Assembly (NCBI GenBank): GCA_034506255.1
Contig: JAPDPX010000002.1
Coordinates: 585,438-649,437 of the forward strand
Reading direction: 5' to 3'
Length of the DNA stretch: 64,000 bases
Source of the DNA: a candidate division KSB1 bacterium
Lineage (GTDB): Bacteria; Zhuqueibacterota; Zhuqueibacteria; Zhuqueibacterales; Zhuqueibacteraceae
In this document: in pieces, positions 44,818 through 55,464 of the stretch
Layout: the number at the start of each line of letters is the position of its first letter
Numbering within the stretch: the first letter of the stretch is position 1
Program-made: the position numbers and the translations under genes
The notes under the pieces: model-generated
Told to the model about the DNA's origin: nothing
The model's input: the letters and a program-made list of their open reading frames with translations, nothing else
The model's database searches: none

Positions 44818-47018
44818 GGATGTCCGCGACGACAGGTTCCCGCCTCGTGCCGCGGCTGCGGCAGCCGCCCAAGTCGAAAGTCGCGGGGCTGTGCAACCGC
44901 GTCGTTTTTGTGGAAGGTTTTTTTTTGTTCTTTGCCATTTGTGTCGTGCTGCGGCTGCTTTATGTCGAAGTCTGGCAAAGCGGCAAATATCGCGACCTGG
45001 CCAAGGCACAGCATTACATCACCATTCCCCTGGAGGCACAACGCGGCATCATCTACGACCGCAACCAAAACCCGCTGGCGCTCAATGATGCCTGCCTCTC
45101 GGTGGGGGTCGATCTTCGTCAGGTGAAAGACCGCCGCAGTCTGGCCAACAAGCTGGCGCCGCTGCTGCATGAGCCGGCCGCAAAATTGCTGGCCCGCATG
45201 CACACCGAGCTGCCGTTTGTCTGGCTGAAACGGCGTGTCGACGCCGAGCTGGCCCAGAAGATTCAGGCAAGCAAAATTCCCGGCCTGCGTCTCGAAAAGG
45301 ACGCCCGGCGCCGCTATCCGCACAAGGAAATTGCCGCGCATCTCATCGGCTTCACGGATGTCGACGGCCGCGGCCTTGCCGGCATCGAACTGGCGTGCGA
45401 TTCCTTGTTGCGCGGACAGGATGGTCGCCGCGTGTTGCAGCGGGATGCCATTGGCAACGCCCTGCCGGATCTCGCCATGCCCGACGTGCAGCCGTTGCAC
45501 GGCCGGCATGTGTATCTGACCATCGACTACATCCTGCAGACGATTGCCACCGAAGAGTTGCGCGCCGCCCTCGATTACTTTGCCGCCAGCAGTGGCACGG
45601 TGACCATCACCGATCCGCATACCGGCGAAATTCTCGCGCTGGCCTGTGAGCCCGGTTTCGATCTCAACAACCCAGGGGCATACTCACCGGCAACGCGGCG
45701 CAACCGTGCGGTCACCGATCAGGTCGAGCCGGGTTCGACCTTCAAGCTGGTGACCCTGGCCACCATCCTGCAGGAGAAGATCCGGCAGCCCAATGACATC
45801 ATCTTCTGTGAGAATGGGGCCTACAAGTTTGCCGGCAAGGTCATCACCGATCACGGGGAGCGTTACGGCAATCTCACGGTGGCACAGGTGCTGACGCATT
45901 CCAGCAACATCGGCACCACCAAGCTGGCGCGGCTGGCAGGCAGGGAGAAGATTTACCGCTATGCGCGCGACTTCGGCTTCGGCATGCCGACGCGCACCGG
46001 CCTGGAGGGCGAGAGCGGCGGCACCCTCAAACCGCCGAGTGAGTGGTCGGGCTACACGATCGCGGCGATGGCGATGGGCTATGAGGTTTCGGTCACCGCG
46101 GTGCAGATGGCCATGGCCTACGGGGCGGTGGCCAACGGCGGTTTGCTGTTGCGGCCCAAAGTGATTGCCGCGATCACCGACAGCAGGGGCAGAGTCATCC
46201 GCAACGAACAGCCGGAAGTGGTGCGGCGCGTCCTGAGCCGGGAGGTGGCCACCACCCTGACCCGCATGCTGGAGGGCGTGGTGCAGCACGGCACCGGCAA
46301 GCATGCCGCGATCGCGGGCGTTCGCATCGCCGGCAAGACCGGCACCGCCCGCCGCACTTTGGAAAACGGCCGCGGTTACTCCAGCGACAATTACCTCTCA
46401 TCGTTCGTGGGGTTCTTTCCGGCGGAGCAGCCGCGCTATTTGATCCTGGTGATGATCGAGAATCCGCGCCGCGATCACTGGGGCGCGATGGTGGCGGCGC
46501 CCACTTTTCGCCGCATCGCCGAGCGCATGCTCGGTTTGGAAACCGCCGCCGTCACTTCCTCGAAAGGCAGCCGTGAGCACAGGGAAAATTTCAGTGAGAT
46601 GATCATGGATCCCCGCAAAATCGTCGTACCGGATCTGACCAGCCGCCATCGCAGTGTGGTGGAGGAAATCCTGAAAAACCTCGAACTCGAGCCGATCTGG
46701 GACGGCGAAGGCGATTTCATTCTCAACCAGTTGCCGCCACCCGGCGCAGTGGTGTTTCGCAACTCGCCGGTGACTTTGCAGCTTTTTCAAACCGAACCGT
46801 CACGCCGCCAGCCGCAGACCATGCCCGCCCTGGTGGGACTCTCGCTGCGCCAGGCACTGCGCCTGCTCTCCCTCGCCAACGTGGAGGCACGCGTGGTGGG
46901 CAGCGGCAGGGTGGTGCAGCAATATCCGCCGGCCGGCACGCCCATCACCTCCGGCGTGCGCTGCGAACTGCGCTGCCGCTCGGAGGTGTCGGCGGCCCGC
47001 GAGACCATGGTGCATTGA
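44814..47018 (+). CDS. ftsI: Division-specific transpeptidase (PBP3/FtsI) with PASTA domains
   Basis: Cross-links septal peptidoglycan. 734 residues from ATG 44814, overlapping the ftsL stop. An N-terminal transmembrane helix (FVEGFFLFFAICVVLRLLY) precedes a dimerisation domain. The penicillin-binding active site has S308-TFK311 (EPGSTFKLV), SSN in THSSNIGTTK and KTG in AGKTGTARRT. Two C-terminal PASTA-like domains (from VVPDLTSRHRSVVE and from TMPALVGLSLRQAL) make it longer than the proteobacterial enzyme. PASTA domains in such proteins can bind peptidoglycan or allosterically assist division. The next gene is murF; murE is absent. Confidence 0.93.
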   Translation: MRMSATTGSRLVPRLRQPPKSKVAGLCNRVVFVEGFFLFFAICVVLRLLYVEVWQSGKYRDLAKAQHYITIPLEAQRGIIYDRNQNPLALNDACLSVGVDLRQVKDRRSLANKLAPLLHEPAAKLLARMHTELPFVWLKRRVDAELAQKIQASKIPGLRLEKDARRRYPHKEIAAHLIGFTDVDGRGLAGIELACDSLLRGQDGRRVLQRDAIGNALPDLAMPDVQPLHGRHVYLTIDYILQTIATEELRAALDYFAASSGTVTITDPHTGEILALACEPGFDLNNPGAYSPATRRNRAVTDQVEPGSTFKLVTLATILQEKIRQPNDIIFCENGAYKFAGKVITDHGERYGNLTVAQVLTHSSNIGTTKLARLAGREKIYRYARDFGFGMPTRTGLEGESGGTLKPPSEWSGYTIAAMAMGYEVSVTAVQMAMAYGAVANGGLLLRPKVIAAITDSRGRVIRNEQPEVVRRVLSREVATTLTRMLEGVVQHGTGKHAAIAGVRIAGKTGTARRTLENGRGYSSDNYLSSFVGFFPAEQPRYLILVMIENPRRDHWGAMVAAPTFRRIAERMLGLETAAVTSSKGSREHRENFSEMIMDPRKIVVPDLTSRHRSVVEEILKNLELEPIWDGEGDFILNQLPPPGAVVFRNSPVTLQLFQTEPSRRQPQTMPALVGLSLRQALRLLSLANVEARVVGSGRVVQQYPPAGTPITSGVRCELRCRSEVSAARETMVH

Positions 47019-47092
47019 ATGCGCCATTGACAGGCCTGGGCACGGCCCGCACCAGGATGACGCGGTGTTGACTATTCGAATCGGGTGATGCG

Positions 47093-48478
47093 ATGCCAAT
47101 TCTTTTCACGCTGGGTGAGGTTTTGCAGGCCTTTGAAGAGGCCGCAACCTATGTGGGCGAGGCGAGCCGGCTTGCGACCCGGCCCGCCGCCCTCTCCACC
47201 GATTCCCGCACCTGTGGCGTGAACGAACTGTTCTTTGCCCTGCAGGGCGACAAATTTGACGGCCATGATTTTTTACCGGAAGTTTTCCAGCGCCAGGCCC
47301 TGGCGGCGGTGGTGGCCAAAACCTGGCATCGCCGCCATCCGCGCCGCAAAGGCAATTTCATCGTCGTCGACGATCCGCTGCTCGCCCTGCAGCGCCTGGG
47401 CCGGAACATTCGCCGGCGCTGGGGCCGGCCGGTGATCGCGCTCACCGGCAGCAACGGCAAAACCACCACCAAGGAGTTGCTGGCGGCGCTGCTGTCCCGC
47501 AGGCATCTGGTGCACAAAACCAGCGGCAATCTCAACAATCACATCGGCGTGCCGCTCACACTGTCTCAGCTCACGCATGCCCATGAGCTGGCGGTGATCG
47601 AAATGGGTGCGAATCACTTCCATGAAATCGCCCGGCTGTGCGAGCTCGCCGCGCCCAACTACGGCTTGATCACCAACATCGGCCGCGCGCATGTGGAATT
47701 CTTCGGTGATCTCGCCGGCGTGGCGCGCGCCAAGACCGAGCTCTTTGCTTACTTGCAAAAGCGGGACGGCATCGCCTTCCTGAATGCCGACGAGGCGCGC
47801 CTGGTGACGGTGCATCCCTCCGGCTTGAAGACCGTCACCTTCGGCCTGCACCAGCCGGCGCAGGTGCACGGCACCATCAAAGCCGTTGATCGCGAAGGCC
47901 ATGTCACGCTCACTTGGCGCGGCCTGGACATCCGCCTGCCCGTTCCGGGCGTGCACAATGCCAGCAATGCCCTCGCCGCGATTGCCGTGGCGGATTTCTT
48001 CGGCCTGGATTCCGCCACCATCAAGGCCGGCATCGAAAGCTTCACCGGTGTCGCCAGGCGCATGCAGATTTTGCAAATCGCCGGCATGATCGTCATCAAT
48101 GACGCCTACAATGCCAATCCCGAGTCCATGAAGGCGGCGCTGGAATTTCTCGCACAGTATCCCAGACCCGAGCACGGCCGCCGGGTGGCGATTTTGGGTG
48201 ACATGCTGGAAATGGGTGCCAGCGCCGAGGCGGTGCATCGCGAGCTGGGCGAGTTCATCGCCACGCTTCCCATCCAGGCGGTGTTCGCCTATGGTCCCCA
48301 GATGCGGCACCTGGTGCATGCCATCGGCCAGCATTGCTGGGCGCTGCATTTTGAAGACAAGAACGATTTGATGTATGAAGTGAGCCGGTCGGTGCGCGCG
48401 GGGGATATTCTCCTGCTCAAGGGCAGCCGGGGCATGGCGATGGAACAAGTTTTGGAAAAGCTGCCGGCGCCGGCGTGA
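47093..48478 (+). CDS. murF: UDP-N-acetylmuramoyl-tripeptide--D-alanyl-D-alanine ligase
   Basis: Adds D-Ala-D-Ala to the UDP-MurNAc-tripeptide. 461 residues. The ATP-binding loop is ALTGSNGKTTTKE near 120, NIGRAHVEFFG and VINDAYNANPESM are typical of MurF rather than MurE, and LLLKGSRGMAMEQV is the C-terminal signature. Since no other Mur ligase is encoded here, I checked that the AYNANP motif supports MurF. Confidence 0.93.
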   Translation: MPILFTLGEVLQAFEEAATYVGEASRLATRPAALSTDSRTCGVNELFFALQGDKFDGHDFLPEVFQRQALAAVVAKTWHRRHPRRKGNFIVVDDPLLALQRLGRNIRRRWGRPVIALTGSNGKTTTKELLAALLSRRHLVHKTSGNLNNHIGVPLTLSQLTHAHELAVIEMGANHFHEIARLCELAAPNYGLITNIGRAHVEFFGDLAGVARAKTELFAYLQKRDGIAFLNADEARLVTVHPSGLKTVTFGLHQPAQVHGTIKAVDREGHVTLTWRGLDIRLPVPGVHNASNALAAIAVADFFGLDSATIKAGIESFTGVARRMQILQIAGMIVINDAYNANPESMKAALEFLAQYPRPEHGRRVAILGDMLEMGASAEAVHRELGEFIATLPIQAVFAYGPQMRHLVHAIGQHCWALHFEDKNDLMYEVSRSVRAGDILLLKGSRGMAMEQVLEKLPAPA

Positions 48479-48533
48479 CGCACCAACACCTGCAGGTGGG
48501 TTGCGGGCGAGGGGTACAACCAAGGGAACCGTC

Positions 48534-49646
48534 ATGTTCTACTATCTGCTCTATCCGTTGAGCAAACATGTTTCCGGTTTCAATCTGTTCCAATACATCT
48601 CGGTGCGGGCGGCGTTTGCCGCAATCACCGCACTGTTGATCAGTTTTCTGGTGGGGCCGCGCTTGATTCATGCGCTGCGGGTGCGGCTGATCGGCCAGGA
48701 AGTGCGCAAGGACGGCCCGCAGACCCATTTGAAAAAACAGGGCACGCCCACCATGGGCGGCTTCATCATCCTGGCGGCGGTGCTGCTGCCCACGTTGTTG
48801 TGGGCGCGCGCCACCATCTATGTCGGCCTGGTCGTGCTCGCCACCGTGTGGATGGGCATCGTCGGCTTCATTGACGACTATTTAAAAGTCGTGAAGAAGC
48901 TGCCCAAAGGGCTTTACGGCCGCTACAAGATCGTGGGACAGGTGTCGCTGGGATTCGTGCTCGGCACGATCATCTACTTCGCGCCGCAATTCGACGGCAT
49001 TGCCACGCTCACCACCGTGCCGTTTTTCAAAAATTTCGAATTCGACCTGGGCCTGAACCTGGCGTATCCCCTGAGTTTCATCCCCTACGTGCTGGTGGTG
49101 ATCTTCATCATTACCGCCACCAGTAATTCGGTGAATCTCACCGACGGTCTCGACGGTCTGGCCGCCGGCCTGGTGGCGATCTCCGCCGCGGCCTGGGCGC
49201 TGATCAGCTATGTTTCCGGCCGCACGGATTTCAGCGATTATCTCAACATTCTGTTTCTGCCGGGTGCCGGTGAACTCACGGTCTTCTGTGCGGCGTTGTT
49301 CGGCGCGACGCTGGGTTTCCTGTGGTACAACACCCATCCGGCGCAGGTGTTCATGGGCGACACCGGCTCGCTGGCGCTCGGCAGTGCGCTGGGTGCGCTC
49401 GCGGTGTTGGTGAAGAAGGAACTGCTGCTGCCGATCATCGGCGGCATGTTCGTGGCGGAGAGCCTCTCCGTCATTTTGCAGGTGTGGTATTTCCGGCGCA
49501 CCGGCGGCAAGCGCATCTTTCGCATGGCCCCGCTGCATCATCATTTCGAGCTGAAGGGTTGGAGCGAGCCGCAGGTGGTCGTGCGCTTCTGGATCATCGG
49601 CATTCTGCTCGCGCTGCTCACGCTGGCCACTTTCAAGGTGCGCTGA
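48534..49646 (+). CDS. mraY: Phospho-N-acetylmuramoyl-pentapeptide-transferase
   Basis: Ten-pass membrane enzyme that makes lipid I from UDP-MurNAc-pentapeptide and undecaprenyl phosphate. 370 residues. KKQGTPTMGGFIIL, the aspartate motif GFIDDYLKVVKK, NLTDGLDGLAAGL and APLHHHFELKGWSE are conserved active-site segments. I chose ATG 48534; a longer frame from 48501 lacks family sequence. The stop overlaps the ftsW start by one base, so murD, usually found here, has no room. Confidence 0.95.
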   Translation: MFYYLLYPLSKHVSGFNLFQYISVRAAFAAITALLISFLVGPRLIHALRVRLIGQEVRKDGPQTHLKKQGTPTMGGFIILAAVLLPTLLWARATIYVGLVVLATVWMGIVGFIDDYLKVVKKLPKGLYGRYKIVGQVSLGFVLGTIIYFAPQFDGIATLTTVPFFKNFEFDLGLNLAYPLSFIPYVLVVIFIITATSNSVNLTDGLDGLAAGLVAISAAAWALISYVSGRTDFSDYLNILFLPGAGELTVFCAALFGATLGFLWYNTHPAQVFMGDTGSLALGSALGALAVLVKKELLLPIIGGMFVAESLSVILQVWYFRRTGGKRIFRMAPLHHHFELKGWSEPQVVVRFWIIGILLALLTLATFKVR

Positions 49647-50821
49647 TGGCACGCCGTCCGATCGATGTCCTGCTGCTGGTTGCGGTGCTGCTGTTGCTGC
49701 TGCTCAGCGTCTATTTCGTGTTCACCGCCAGCTCGGCGCGGGCGGAGCGCCTGCACCAGGACAGCATGTTCTATCTCAAACGCCAGTTGATCCGCCTGCT
49801 GCTCGGCCTGCTGCTCGGTTTTCTGATGATGCGGCTCGATTACCATCACCTGCTGCGCCTGTCACCGCTGGTCTATTTGCTCGGCGTCGCGCTGCTGGTG
49901 GCACTGTTGTTTGCGCCCGAGTCCTGGACCATTCGTGGCTCGCAGCGCTGGTTCCTGATCGGCCCGCTGCAGTTTCAGCCCTCCGAGCTCGCCAAATATG
50001 GCTTGATTCTTTATCTCGCCATGAATCTCGCCAAGCCGCAGCTCGACATCCGCCAGCTCGGTGACGGGCTGATGCCGCAACTCCTGCTCGCCGGCGTGGT
50101 GGTGGTGGCCGTGGCGCTCGAACCGGATATGGGCACGGCGCTGATTATTGCGGCCACGGTGGCGGCCATGCTCTTTCTGGCCGGCGCCCGCTGGTCACAT
50201 CTTTTCGCCCTGTTTTCCTCGATGGTGCTGGCAGGGCTGGCGTTCACGGCGCGTGTCGCCTATCAGCGCGGCCGCATCGAAGCTTTCGTGGAATCCCTGC
50301 TGGGCAATGCCGAACCCTCCTGGCAGGTGAAGCAATCGTTGATTGGCCTGGGCACCGGCGGCCTGCTGGGCGTGGGATTGGGCCAGAGCAAACAAAAGCT
50401 CCTGTTTCTGCCCGACCCCTACACCGATTTCATCCTGGCCATCATCGGAGAAGAGCTGGGATTGCTCGGAACACTGACGGTGGTGCTGCTGTTTTTGGTG
50501 ATTCTCTGGCGCGGTTTCAGCATCGCGCGCCAGGCGCCGGATAACGCCGGCAGGCTGGTCGCCTTCGGCATCACCTGCACCCTCGGGTTGGGTGCTTTTG
50601 TGAACATGTCGGTGGTCACCAATCTGCTGCCCACCACCGGCATCCCGCTGCCGTTCGTGAGTTACGGCGGCACCGCGCTCATCATGAATTTGATCGGTGT
50701 CGGCATATTGCTCAACATCTCGACCCAGGGCAGCGGCACGAGCCGGCCGGGCCGTGGCCTGGCAAAAATTCCGTTGGCGCGTGTGCAGTGGTATCGTGAC
50801 CGCAAGCAATCTGATGGCTGA
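49646..50821 (+). CDS. ftsW: Septal peptidoglycan glycosyltransferase FtsW
   Basis: SEDS-family polymerase of lipid II at the division site, acting with FtsI. 391 residues with about ten transmembrane helices. GSQRWFLIGPLQFQPSELAK, ALEPDMGTALII and GIPLPFVSYGGTALIMNL are SEDS signatures. The cluster position supports FtsW over RodA. It overlaps mraY by one base and murG by eight. Confidence 0.92.
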   Translation: MARRPIDVLLLVAVLLLLLLSVYFVFTASSARAERLHQDSMFYLKRQLIRLLLGLLLGFLMMRLDYHHLLRLSPLVYLLGVALLVALLFAPESWTIRGSQRWFLIGPLQFQPSELAKYGLILYLAMNLAKPQLDIRQLGDGLMPQLLLAGVVVVAVALEPDMGTALIIAATVAAMLFLAGARWSHLFALFSSMVLAGLAFTARVAYQRGRIEAFVESLLGNAEPSWQVKQSLIGLGTGGLLGVGLGQSKQKLLFLPDPYTDFILAIIGEELGLLGTLTVVLLFLVILWRGFSIARQAPDNAGRLVAFGITCTLGLGAFVNMSVVTNLLPTTGIPLPFVSYGGTALIMNLIGVGILLNISTQGSGTSRPGRGLAKIPLARVQWYRDRKQSDG

Positions 50822-51944
50822 TTCTGAACCTTTGCGCCTGGTTTTCGCCGGCGGCGGCACCGGTGGCCATCTTTATCCCGCGCTGGCACTGGCCGAGGCC
50901 TTTGCCCGGCAGTGGCCACAGGTGCAAACGCTTTTCATCGGCTCGGCGCACGGCCTGGAGAGCCGCGTGGTGCCGCCGCTCGGCCATCGCCTGGAACTGA
51001 TACCGGTGCGCGGTCTGCTGCGCAAGCTGACCTGGAGCAATCTTCTGGTGCCGGTCTATCTGCTGCAAAGCGTGCAGCGCTGCCGCAGGTTGTTTCGGCA
51101 ATTTCAGCCGCATCTCGTCATTGGCACCGGCGGCTATGTCAGCGGGCCGGCCTTGCTGGCCGCCTGGCTGCGGGGAACAAAATTCGTGATTCAAGAACAG
51201 AACAATTATCCCGGCCTGGTCAACCGTCTGTTGGGCAGGCGTGCGCATGCCGTCTTTCTCAGCTTTGAAGAAAGCCGCAAATATTTTCCGCGGCAGGAGC
51301 GCGTGTATGTCGTCGGCAATCCTGTGCGCCGCCAGTTGCGCGAGCGCACACCGTCATTGCGCGCCGCCGCCGCCCGCGCCTGGCAGCTCGATGCGGCGCT
51401 TACCACCCTGCTGGTGTTTGGCGGCAGCCAGGGCGCCCGCCGGATCAATCAGGTCATGGCCGAGTTGCTGCCGCAATTGACCGGGATTGACGGGCTGCAA
51501 GTGTTGTGGGCTACCGGTCCCGCGCACTTCGAGCAACTTGCGCCGCTCGCCGCGCACACGCCACGTCTGCGTCTGGTGCCTTACATCGAGGACATGAGCC
51601 TGGCCTATGCCCTGGCGGATTTCGTGCTCTGCCGCGCCGGCGCCTCGACGATTTTCGAGCTGGCTGCCTGCGGCCTGCCGGCGGTGTTGATTCCGTTTCC
51701 GTTCGCCACCGCGGATCATCAAACTTTCAATGCCCGCGCGATGGTGCAGGCCGGCGCTGCCGTGATGATCCCGGAACGGGAGCTGCGTATGGAAACTCTG
51801 TTGCAGACGCTGCGCACGCTGGCACTGGATGCCGGCCGCCGTGCCGAGATGGCGGCGGCCGCCCGGCGGATGGCGCGGCCGCATGCAGCCGATGACATCG
51901 TTGCGCTCTGCCTGCAGTTGCTGCAGTCCGCTCCGGCCGCGTAA
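50814..51944 (+). CDS. murG: UDP-GlcNAc:lipid I N-acetylglucosaminyltransferase
   Basis: Makes lipid II at the inner face of the membrane. 376 residues in the GT-B fold. FAGGGTGGHLYPALALAEAF is the N-terminal glycine-rich loop, GTGGYVSGP and QEQNNYPGLVNRLL follow, and FGGSQGARRINQ and CRAGASTIFELAACGLPAVL bind UDP-GlcNAc. The ATG at 50814 lies within the end of ftsW. murC, the usual next gene, is missing. Confidence 0.94.
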   Translation: MADSEPLRLVFAGGGTGGHLYPALALAEAFARQWPQVQTLFIGSAHGLESRVVPPLGHRLELIPVRGLLRKLTWSNLLVPVYLLQSVQRCRRLFRQFQPHLVIGTGGYVSGPALLAAWLRGTKFVIQEQNNYPGLVNRLLGRRAHAVFLSFEESRKYFPRQERVYVVGNPVRRQLRERTPSLRAAAARAWQLDAALTTLLVFGGSQGARRINQVMAELLPQLTGIDGLQVLWATGPAHFEQLAPLAAHTPRLRLVPYIEDMSLAYALADFVLCRAGASTIFELAACGLPAVLIPFPFATADHQTFNARAMVQAGAAVMIPERELRMETLLQTLRTLALDAGRRAEMAAAARRMARPHAADDIVALCLQLLQSAPAA

Positions 51945-52055
51945 CGTCTGCCGTTCCTCCGGATCAGGGGAGGCGGCCCGGATGACAGAAAACCGGGACA
52001 TGCAGAAACAGCATGCTGCCCGCAAGTTTGTGACTGTTTCAAAGGGTGTTGCGAC

Positions 52056-52784
52056 ATGGCAGTAAAACGCTATGGCAAATCCTTCTTCTTTGCCACCACT
52101 GTCATGCTCAGCGGTCTGCATGTGCAGAACTGGGTGGCCCACGACGCCAGCTTTCACGTGCAGCAAGTGGTGGTGAAGGGCAATGTGTTGCTGAGCACGG
52201 AGACAATCATCAAAACGGCGCAGGTGCCGCAGGGCGAGCGCACTTTCCGCATCAATGTCAGTGAAATCGAAGCACGCCTGGCGACCCTGCCCTTCGTGCA
52301 GGAAGTGCAGGTCAGCCGCGTTTATCCCGCGACCGTCACGATCTGGGTGAAGGAACAAGAGCCGGTGGCGCTGCTCAACCACAAGGGTTTGTGGCCGCTC
52401 GCCGCTGATGGCGAAGTGCTGCCACAGGTGGAAGCCGGCGTCCGCCTGGATTTGCCGGTGGTCACGGGCGCGGCGCTGGATCCGGCGAGCCAGGGCAGGC
52501 GGTTGACAGCCGCCGGGGTGCAATTGTGCGACTTCATCCGCACCCTGCGCCAGCACAATCCGCTCATGTATCACGACATCTCCGAATTCCACTTGCAGCC
52601 AGAGGGCGGGTTGATTTTGTATCTCTATTCCTACGGGGTGCCGGTTTATGTGGGCCGCCAGGACTGGTTCGAACGCTGTGAGCGTCTGGACACCGTGCTG
52701 CGGCAATTGCCGGCACACGGCGGCCGGCTGGCTGCCATTGATCTGCGTTTTGAGAATCAAGTTGTGACGAGAGTTGCGGGATAA
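52056..52784 (+). CDS. ftsQ: Cell division protein FtsQ
   Basis: Bitopic divisome protein linking FtsL/FtsB and FtsA-bound components. 242 residues: a short cytoplasmic N-terminus, a transmembrane segment (SFFFATTVMLSGLHV), a POTRA domain (FHVQQVVVKGNVLLSTETI to VTIWVKEQEPVALL) and the FtsQ beta-domain. Length and position between murG and ftsA support the call. Confidence 0.86.
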   Translation: MAVKRYGKSFFFATTVMLSGLHVQNWVAHDASFHVQQVVVKGNVLLSTETIIKTAQVPQGERTFRINVSEIEARLATLPFVQEVQVSRVYPATVTIWVKEQEPVALLNHKGLWPLAADGEVLPQVEAGVRLDLPVVTGAALDPASQGRRLTAAGVQLCDFIRTLRQHNPLMYHDISEFHLQPEGGLILYLYSYGVPVYVGRQDWFERCERLDTVLRQLPAHGGRLAAIDLRFENQVVTRVAG

Positions 52785-52859
52785 ACCTGGTTACCGGCGC
52801 CAGTGGCGCGGGAACAGTCTGGCACGCCCGGCAATCAGCAACGACCACAAGGAGAGACC

Positions 52860-54104
52860 ATGGTACTCGATTACATCTGCGCGCTGGATATTGGCACCAC
52901 CAAAATTTGCGCGCTCATTGCCGAGGTGGACGAGCACGGCCAGCTCAAGATCATCGGCATGGGAACCACGCCCTCGGAGGGCCTGCGCCGCGGCGTCGTG
53001 ATCAATCTCGAGCGCACGATTCAATCGATTCTGCGCGCCAAGGACGAGGCCGAACGCATGGCCGGCGTGGAGATTCAGGCGGTGTACACCGGCATTGCCG
53101 GCGATCACATCCGCAGCATCAACGGCCGCGGCGTGGTGGCGGTCACCGGTGAAGATCACGTCATCACCGTCGAAGACAAGCGCCGGGTGATCGACGCCGC
53201 CAAGGCCGTGGCCCTGCCCTTTGACCGCGAGATCATTCACATTCTGCCACAGGCCTTCATCGTCGATGACCAGCGCGGCATCGATGATCCCGTCGGCATG
53301 AGCGGCGTGCGCCTGGAGGCCGAGGTGCACATCGTCACCGGCGCGGTGACCTCCGCGCAAAACATCTGCCGGTGCATCGAGCGCGCCGGCATGGTGGTGC
53401 AGGATCTCGTGCTGGAACCGCTCGCCTCCAGCTATGCCACGCTCACCGACGATGAAAAGAACCTGGGCGTGGCCCTGCTCGACATCGGCGGCGGCACCAC
53501 CGACATCGCGATGTTCTACGAAGGCTGCATCCGCCACACCGCCATCGTCGGCCTGGGCGGCAAGAACATCACCAACGATCTGGCACACGGCCTGCGCACC
53601 CCCATCGACCGTGCCGAGCTGCTCAAAATCGCGCACGGCGCGGCCATGCACCTGGACAACGAGCGTGACGAGACCATCGAGGTGTTTGGCGTCGGCGGCC
53701 GGCCGCCGCGCAAGGTCTCGCGTCAGGTGTTGATCGACATCATTCAGCCGCGCGTCGAGGAAATTCTGGAGCTCACGCTCAACGAGCTGAAAAAATCCGA
53801 TTACTTCAAACTCATGACCGCGGGCGCCGTCCTGACCGGCGGCTGCGCCATGCTCCCCGGCATCATCGAACTGGCGGAGTCGATCTTTGACATGCCGGTC
53901 AAACTCGGGGTGCCCAATACCGTGAACTCGGTCACCGCTGAAGTCAACAAGCCGAATCATGCCACCGGCGTGGGGTTGATCCTGTACGGCTACCAGCACA
54001 AAGCCGAAGCCGAGGGTCTGGCCAGCCCGAATGAGACGCACTTGTTCGACAAGATTGCCGATCGCATGAAGCGGTGGTTTGGTGTCGTCAATCGTGCGGC
54101 CTGA
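52860..54104 (+). CDS. ftsA: Cell division protein FtsA
   Basis: Actin-like membrane tether for FtsZ. 414 residues. [18 protein letters not shown] is the phosphate-1 loop; [17 protein letters not shown] and [11 protein letters not shown] are the other nucleotide-binding segments. The C-terminal amphipathic helix ([12 protein letters not shown]) targets the membrane. I chose ATG 52860, 57 bases inside the longer frame, because AAGGAGAG precedes it. Confidence 0.95.
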   Translation: MVLDYICALDIGTTKICALIAEVDEHGQLKIIGMGTTPSEGLRRGVVINLERTIQSILRAKDEAERMAGVEIQAVYTGIAGDHIRSINGRGVVAVTGEDHVITVEDKRRVIDAAKAVALPFDREIIHILPQAFIVDDQRGIDDPVGMSGVRLEAEVHIVTGAVTSAQNICRCIERAGMVVQDLVLEPLASSYATLTDDEKNLGVALLDIGGGTTDIAMFYEGCIRHTAIVGLGGKNITNDLAHGLRTPIDRAELLKIAHGAAMHLDNERDETIEVFGVGGRPPRKVSRQVLIDIIQPRVEEILELTLNELKKSDYFKLMTAGAVLTGGCAMLPGIIELAESIFDMPVKLGVPNTVNSVTAEVNKPNHATGVGLILYGYQHKAEAEGLASPNETHLFDKIADRMKRWFGVVNRAA

Positions 54105-54205
54105 GCTGTCCCGCAGGCTCGGTCGCAGCAGCCCGGCCGCACTCCTGCCGGGGAATGACCAACGACGGCTCCGCGAGGGGCTCCTACCAACAAGGAGAAG
54201 TCTCC

Positions 54206-55390
54206 ATGAATCTACGATTGAATTTCGACGAGGGCAGCTTGATGGCGGCACGCATGAAAGTGGTCGGCGTTGGCGGCGCCGGTTGCAATGCCGTCAATCG
54301 TATGATTGCCGCGGGCTTGACCGGCGTTGATTTTGTCGCCATCAACACGGATGTGCAGGCGCTCGACACCTCCAAGTCCACCCACCGGATCCAAATCGGT
54401 AAAACCACCACCCGTGGTCTGGGCGCCGGTGCGGATCCCGAAATCGGCCGCAAAGCCATCGAGGAAGACCGCGAAGCGGTCGCGGAAATTCTCGAGGGCT
54501 GCGACATGGTGTTCGTCACCTGCGGCATGGGCGGCGGCACCGGCACCGGCGCCGCTCCGATCGTCGCGGAGATCGCCAAAGATCTCGGCGCGCTCACCGT
54601 TGCCATCGTCACCAAGCCGTTCGCCTTCGAGGGCAACAAACGCTGGAAACGCGCGGAAGAAGGCCTGATGGAGATGAAGCAGCGGGTGGACACCATGATC
54701 GTCATTCCCAACCAGCGCCTGCTCGCGGTGGTGCCCAAAGGCACGCCCCTGGTGGAAGCCTTTCGCCAGGCCGACGAGGTGTTGCTGCATGCCACCAAGG
54801 GCATCTCCGATTTGATCACCATTCCGGGTCTGATCAATCTCGACTTCGCCGACGTGCGCACCGTGATGAGCGAGATGGGCGATGCCCTCATGGGCGCCGG
54901 CGTTGCCAACGGCGACGAACGCGCGATTCGCGCGGCCCAGCAGGCCATTTCCAGCCCCTTGCTCGAAGACGTGTCGATTGCAGGCGCCCTCGGCGTGCTG
55001 GTCAACATCACCGGCGGCCCGGATTTGACCCTGCACGAAGTCAATGATGCCGCCAGCGTCATCTCCGAAGCTGCCGGCAGTGAGGCCAACGTCATCTTCG
55101 GCGCGGTGATCGATGACAACATGCACGATGACGTGCGTGTCACAGTTATCGCCACCGGCTTCCGCAACAACGGCCGGAGCGCGAGCACCGGCCGGCAAAA
55201 CCGGCTGCCGCGTTTCATCGATACCACCGTCAGGGAACTCGACATTCCAACCTACCAGCGCCGCGAAAAAAACGGCCACAACGGCCATGCCGAGCCGATT
55301 ATCCGGCCGCTGGAGGAAGAATACGTGCCGGTACCGGAACCCCCCGCTGATTATGACGTGCCGGCATTTCTGCGAAAAAAAATGGGATGA
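54206..55390 (+). CDS. ftsZ: Cell division protein FtsZ
   Basis: Tubulin-like GTPase that forms the division ring. 394 residues. [15 protein letters not shown] opens the fold, the GTP-binding signature is [10 protein letters not shown], and [11 protein letters not shown] is the T7-loop region. A variable linker leads to the conserved C-terminal peptide [13 protein letters not shown] that binds FtsA. I chose ATG 54206, with CAAGGAGAAG upstream. It is the last gene of the cluster, before a strong terminator. Confidence 0.97.
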   Translation: MNLRLNFDEGSLMAARMKVVGVGGAGCNAVNRMIAAGLTGVDFVAINTDVQALDTSKSTHRIQIGKTTTRGLGAGADPEIGRKAIEEDREAVAEILEGCDMVFVTCGMGGGTGTGAAPIVAEIAKDLGALTVAIVTKPFAFEGNKRWKRAEEGLMEMKQRVDTMIVIPNQRLLAVVPKGTPLVEAFRQADEVLLHATKGISDLITIPGLINLDFADVRTVMSEMGDALMGAGVANGDERAIRAAQQAISSPLLEDVSIAGALGVLVNITGGPDLTLHEVNDAASVISEAAGSEANVIFGAVIDDNMHDDVRVTVIATGFRNNGRSASTGRQNRLPRFIDTTVRELDIPTYQRREKNGHNGHAEPIIRPLEEEYVPVPEPPADYDVPAFLRKKMG

Positions 55391-55464
55391 TGAGGCCGGC
55401 TTCTCCGCCAGTCACCGGGACAGAAGCCTGCCAGGCAGCACCTGCACACGGTGAGCCCCGCCCT

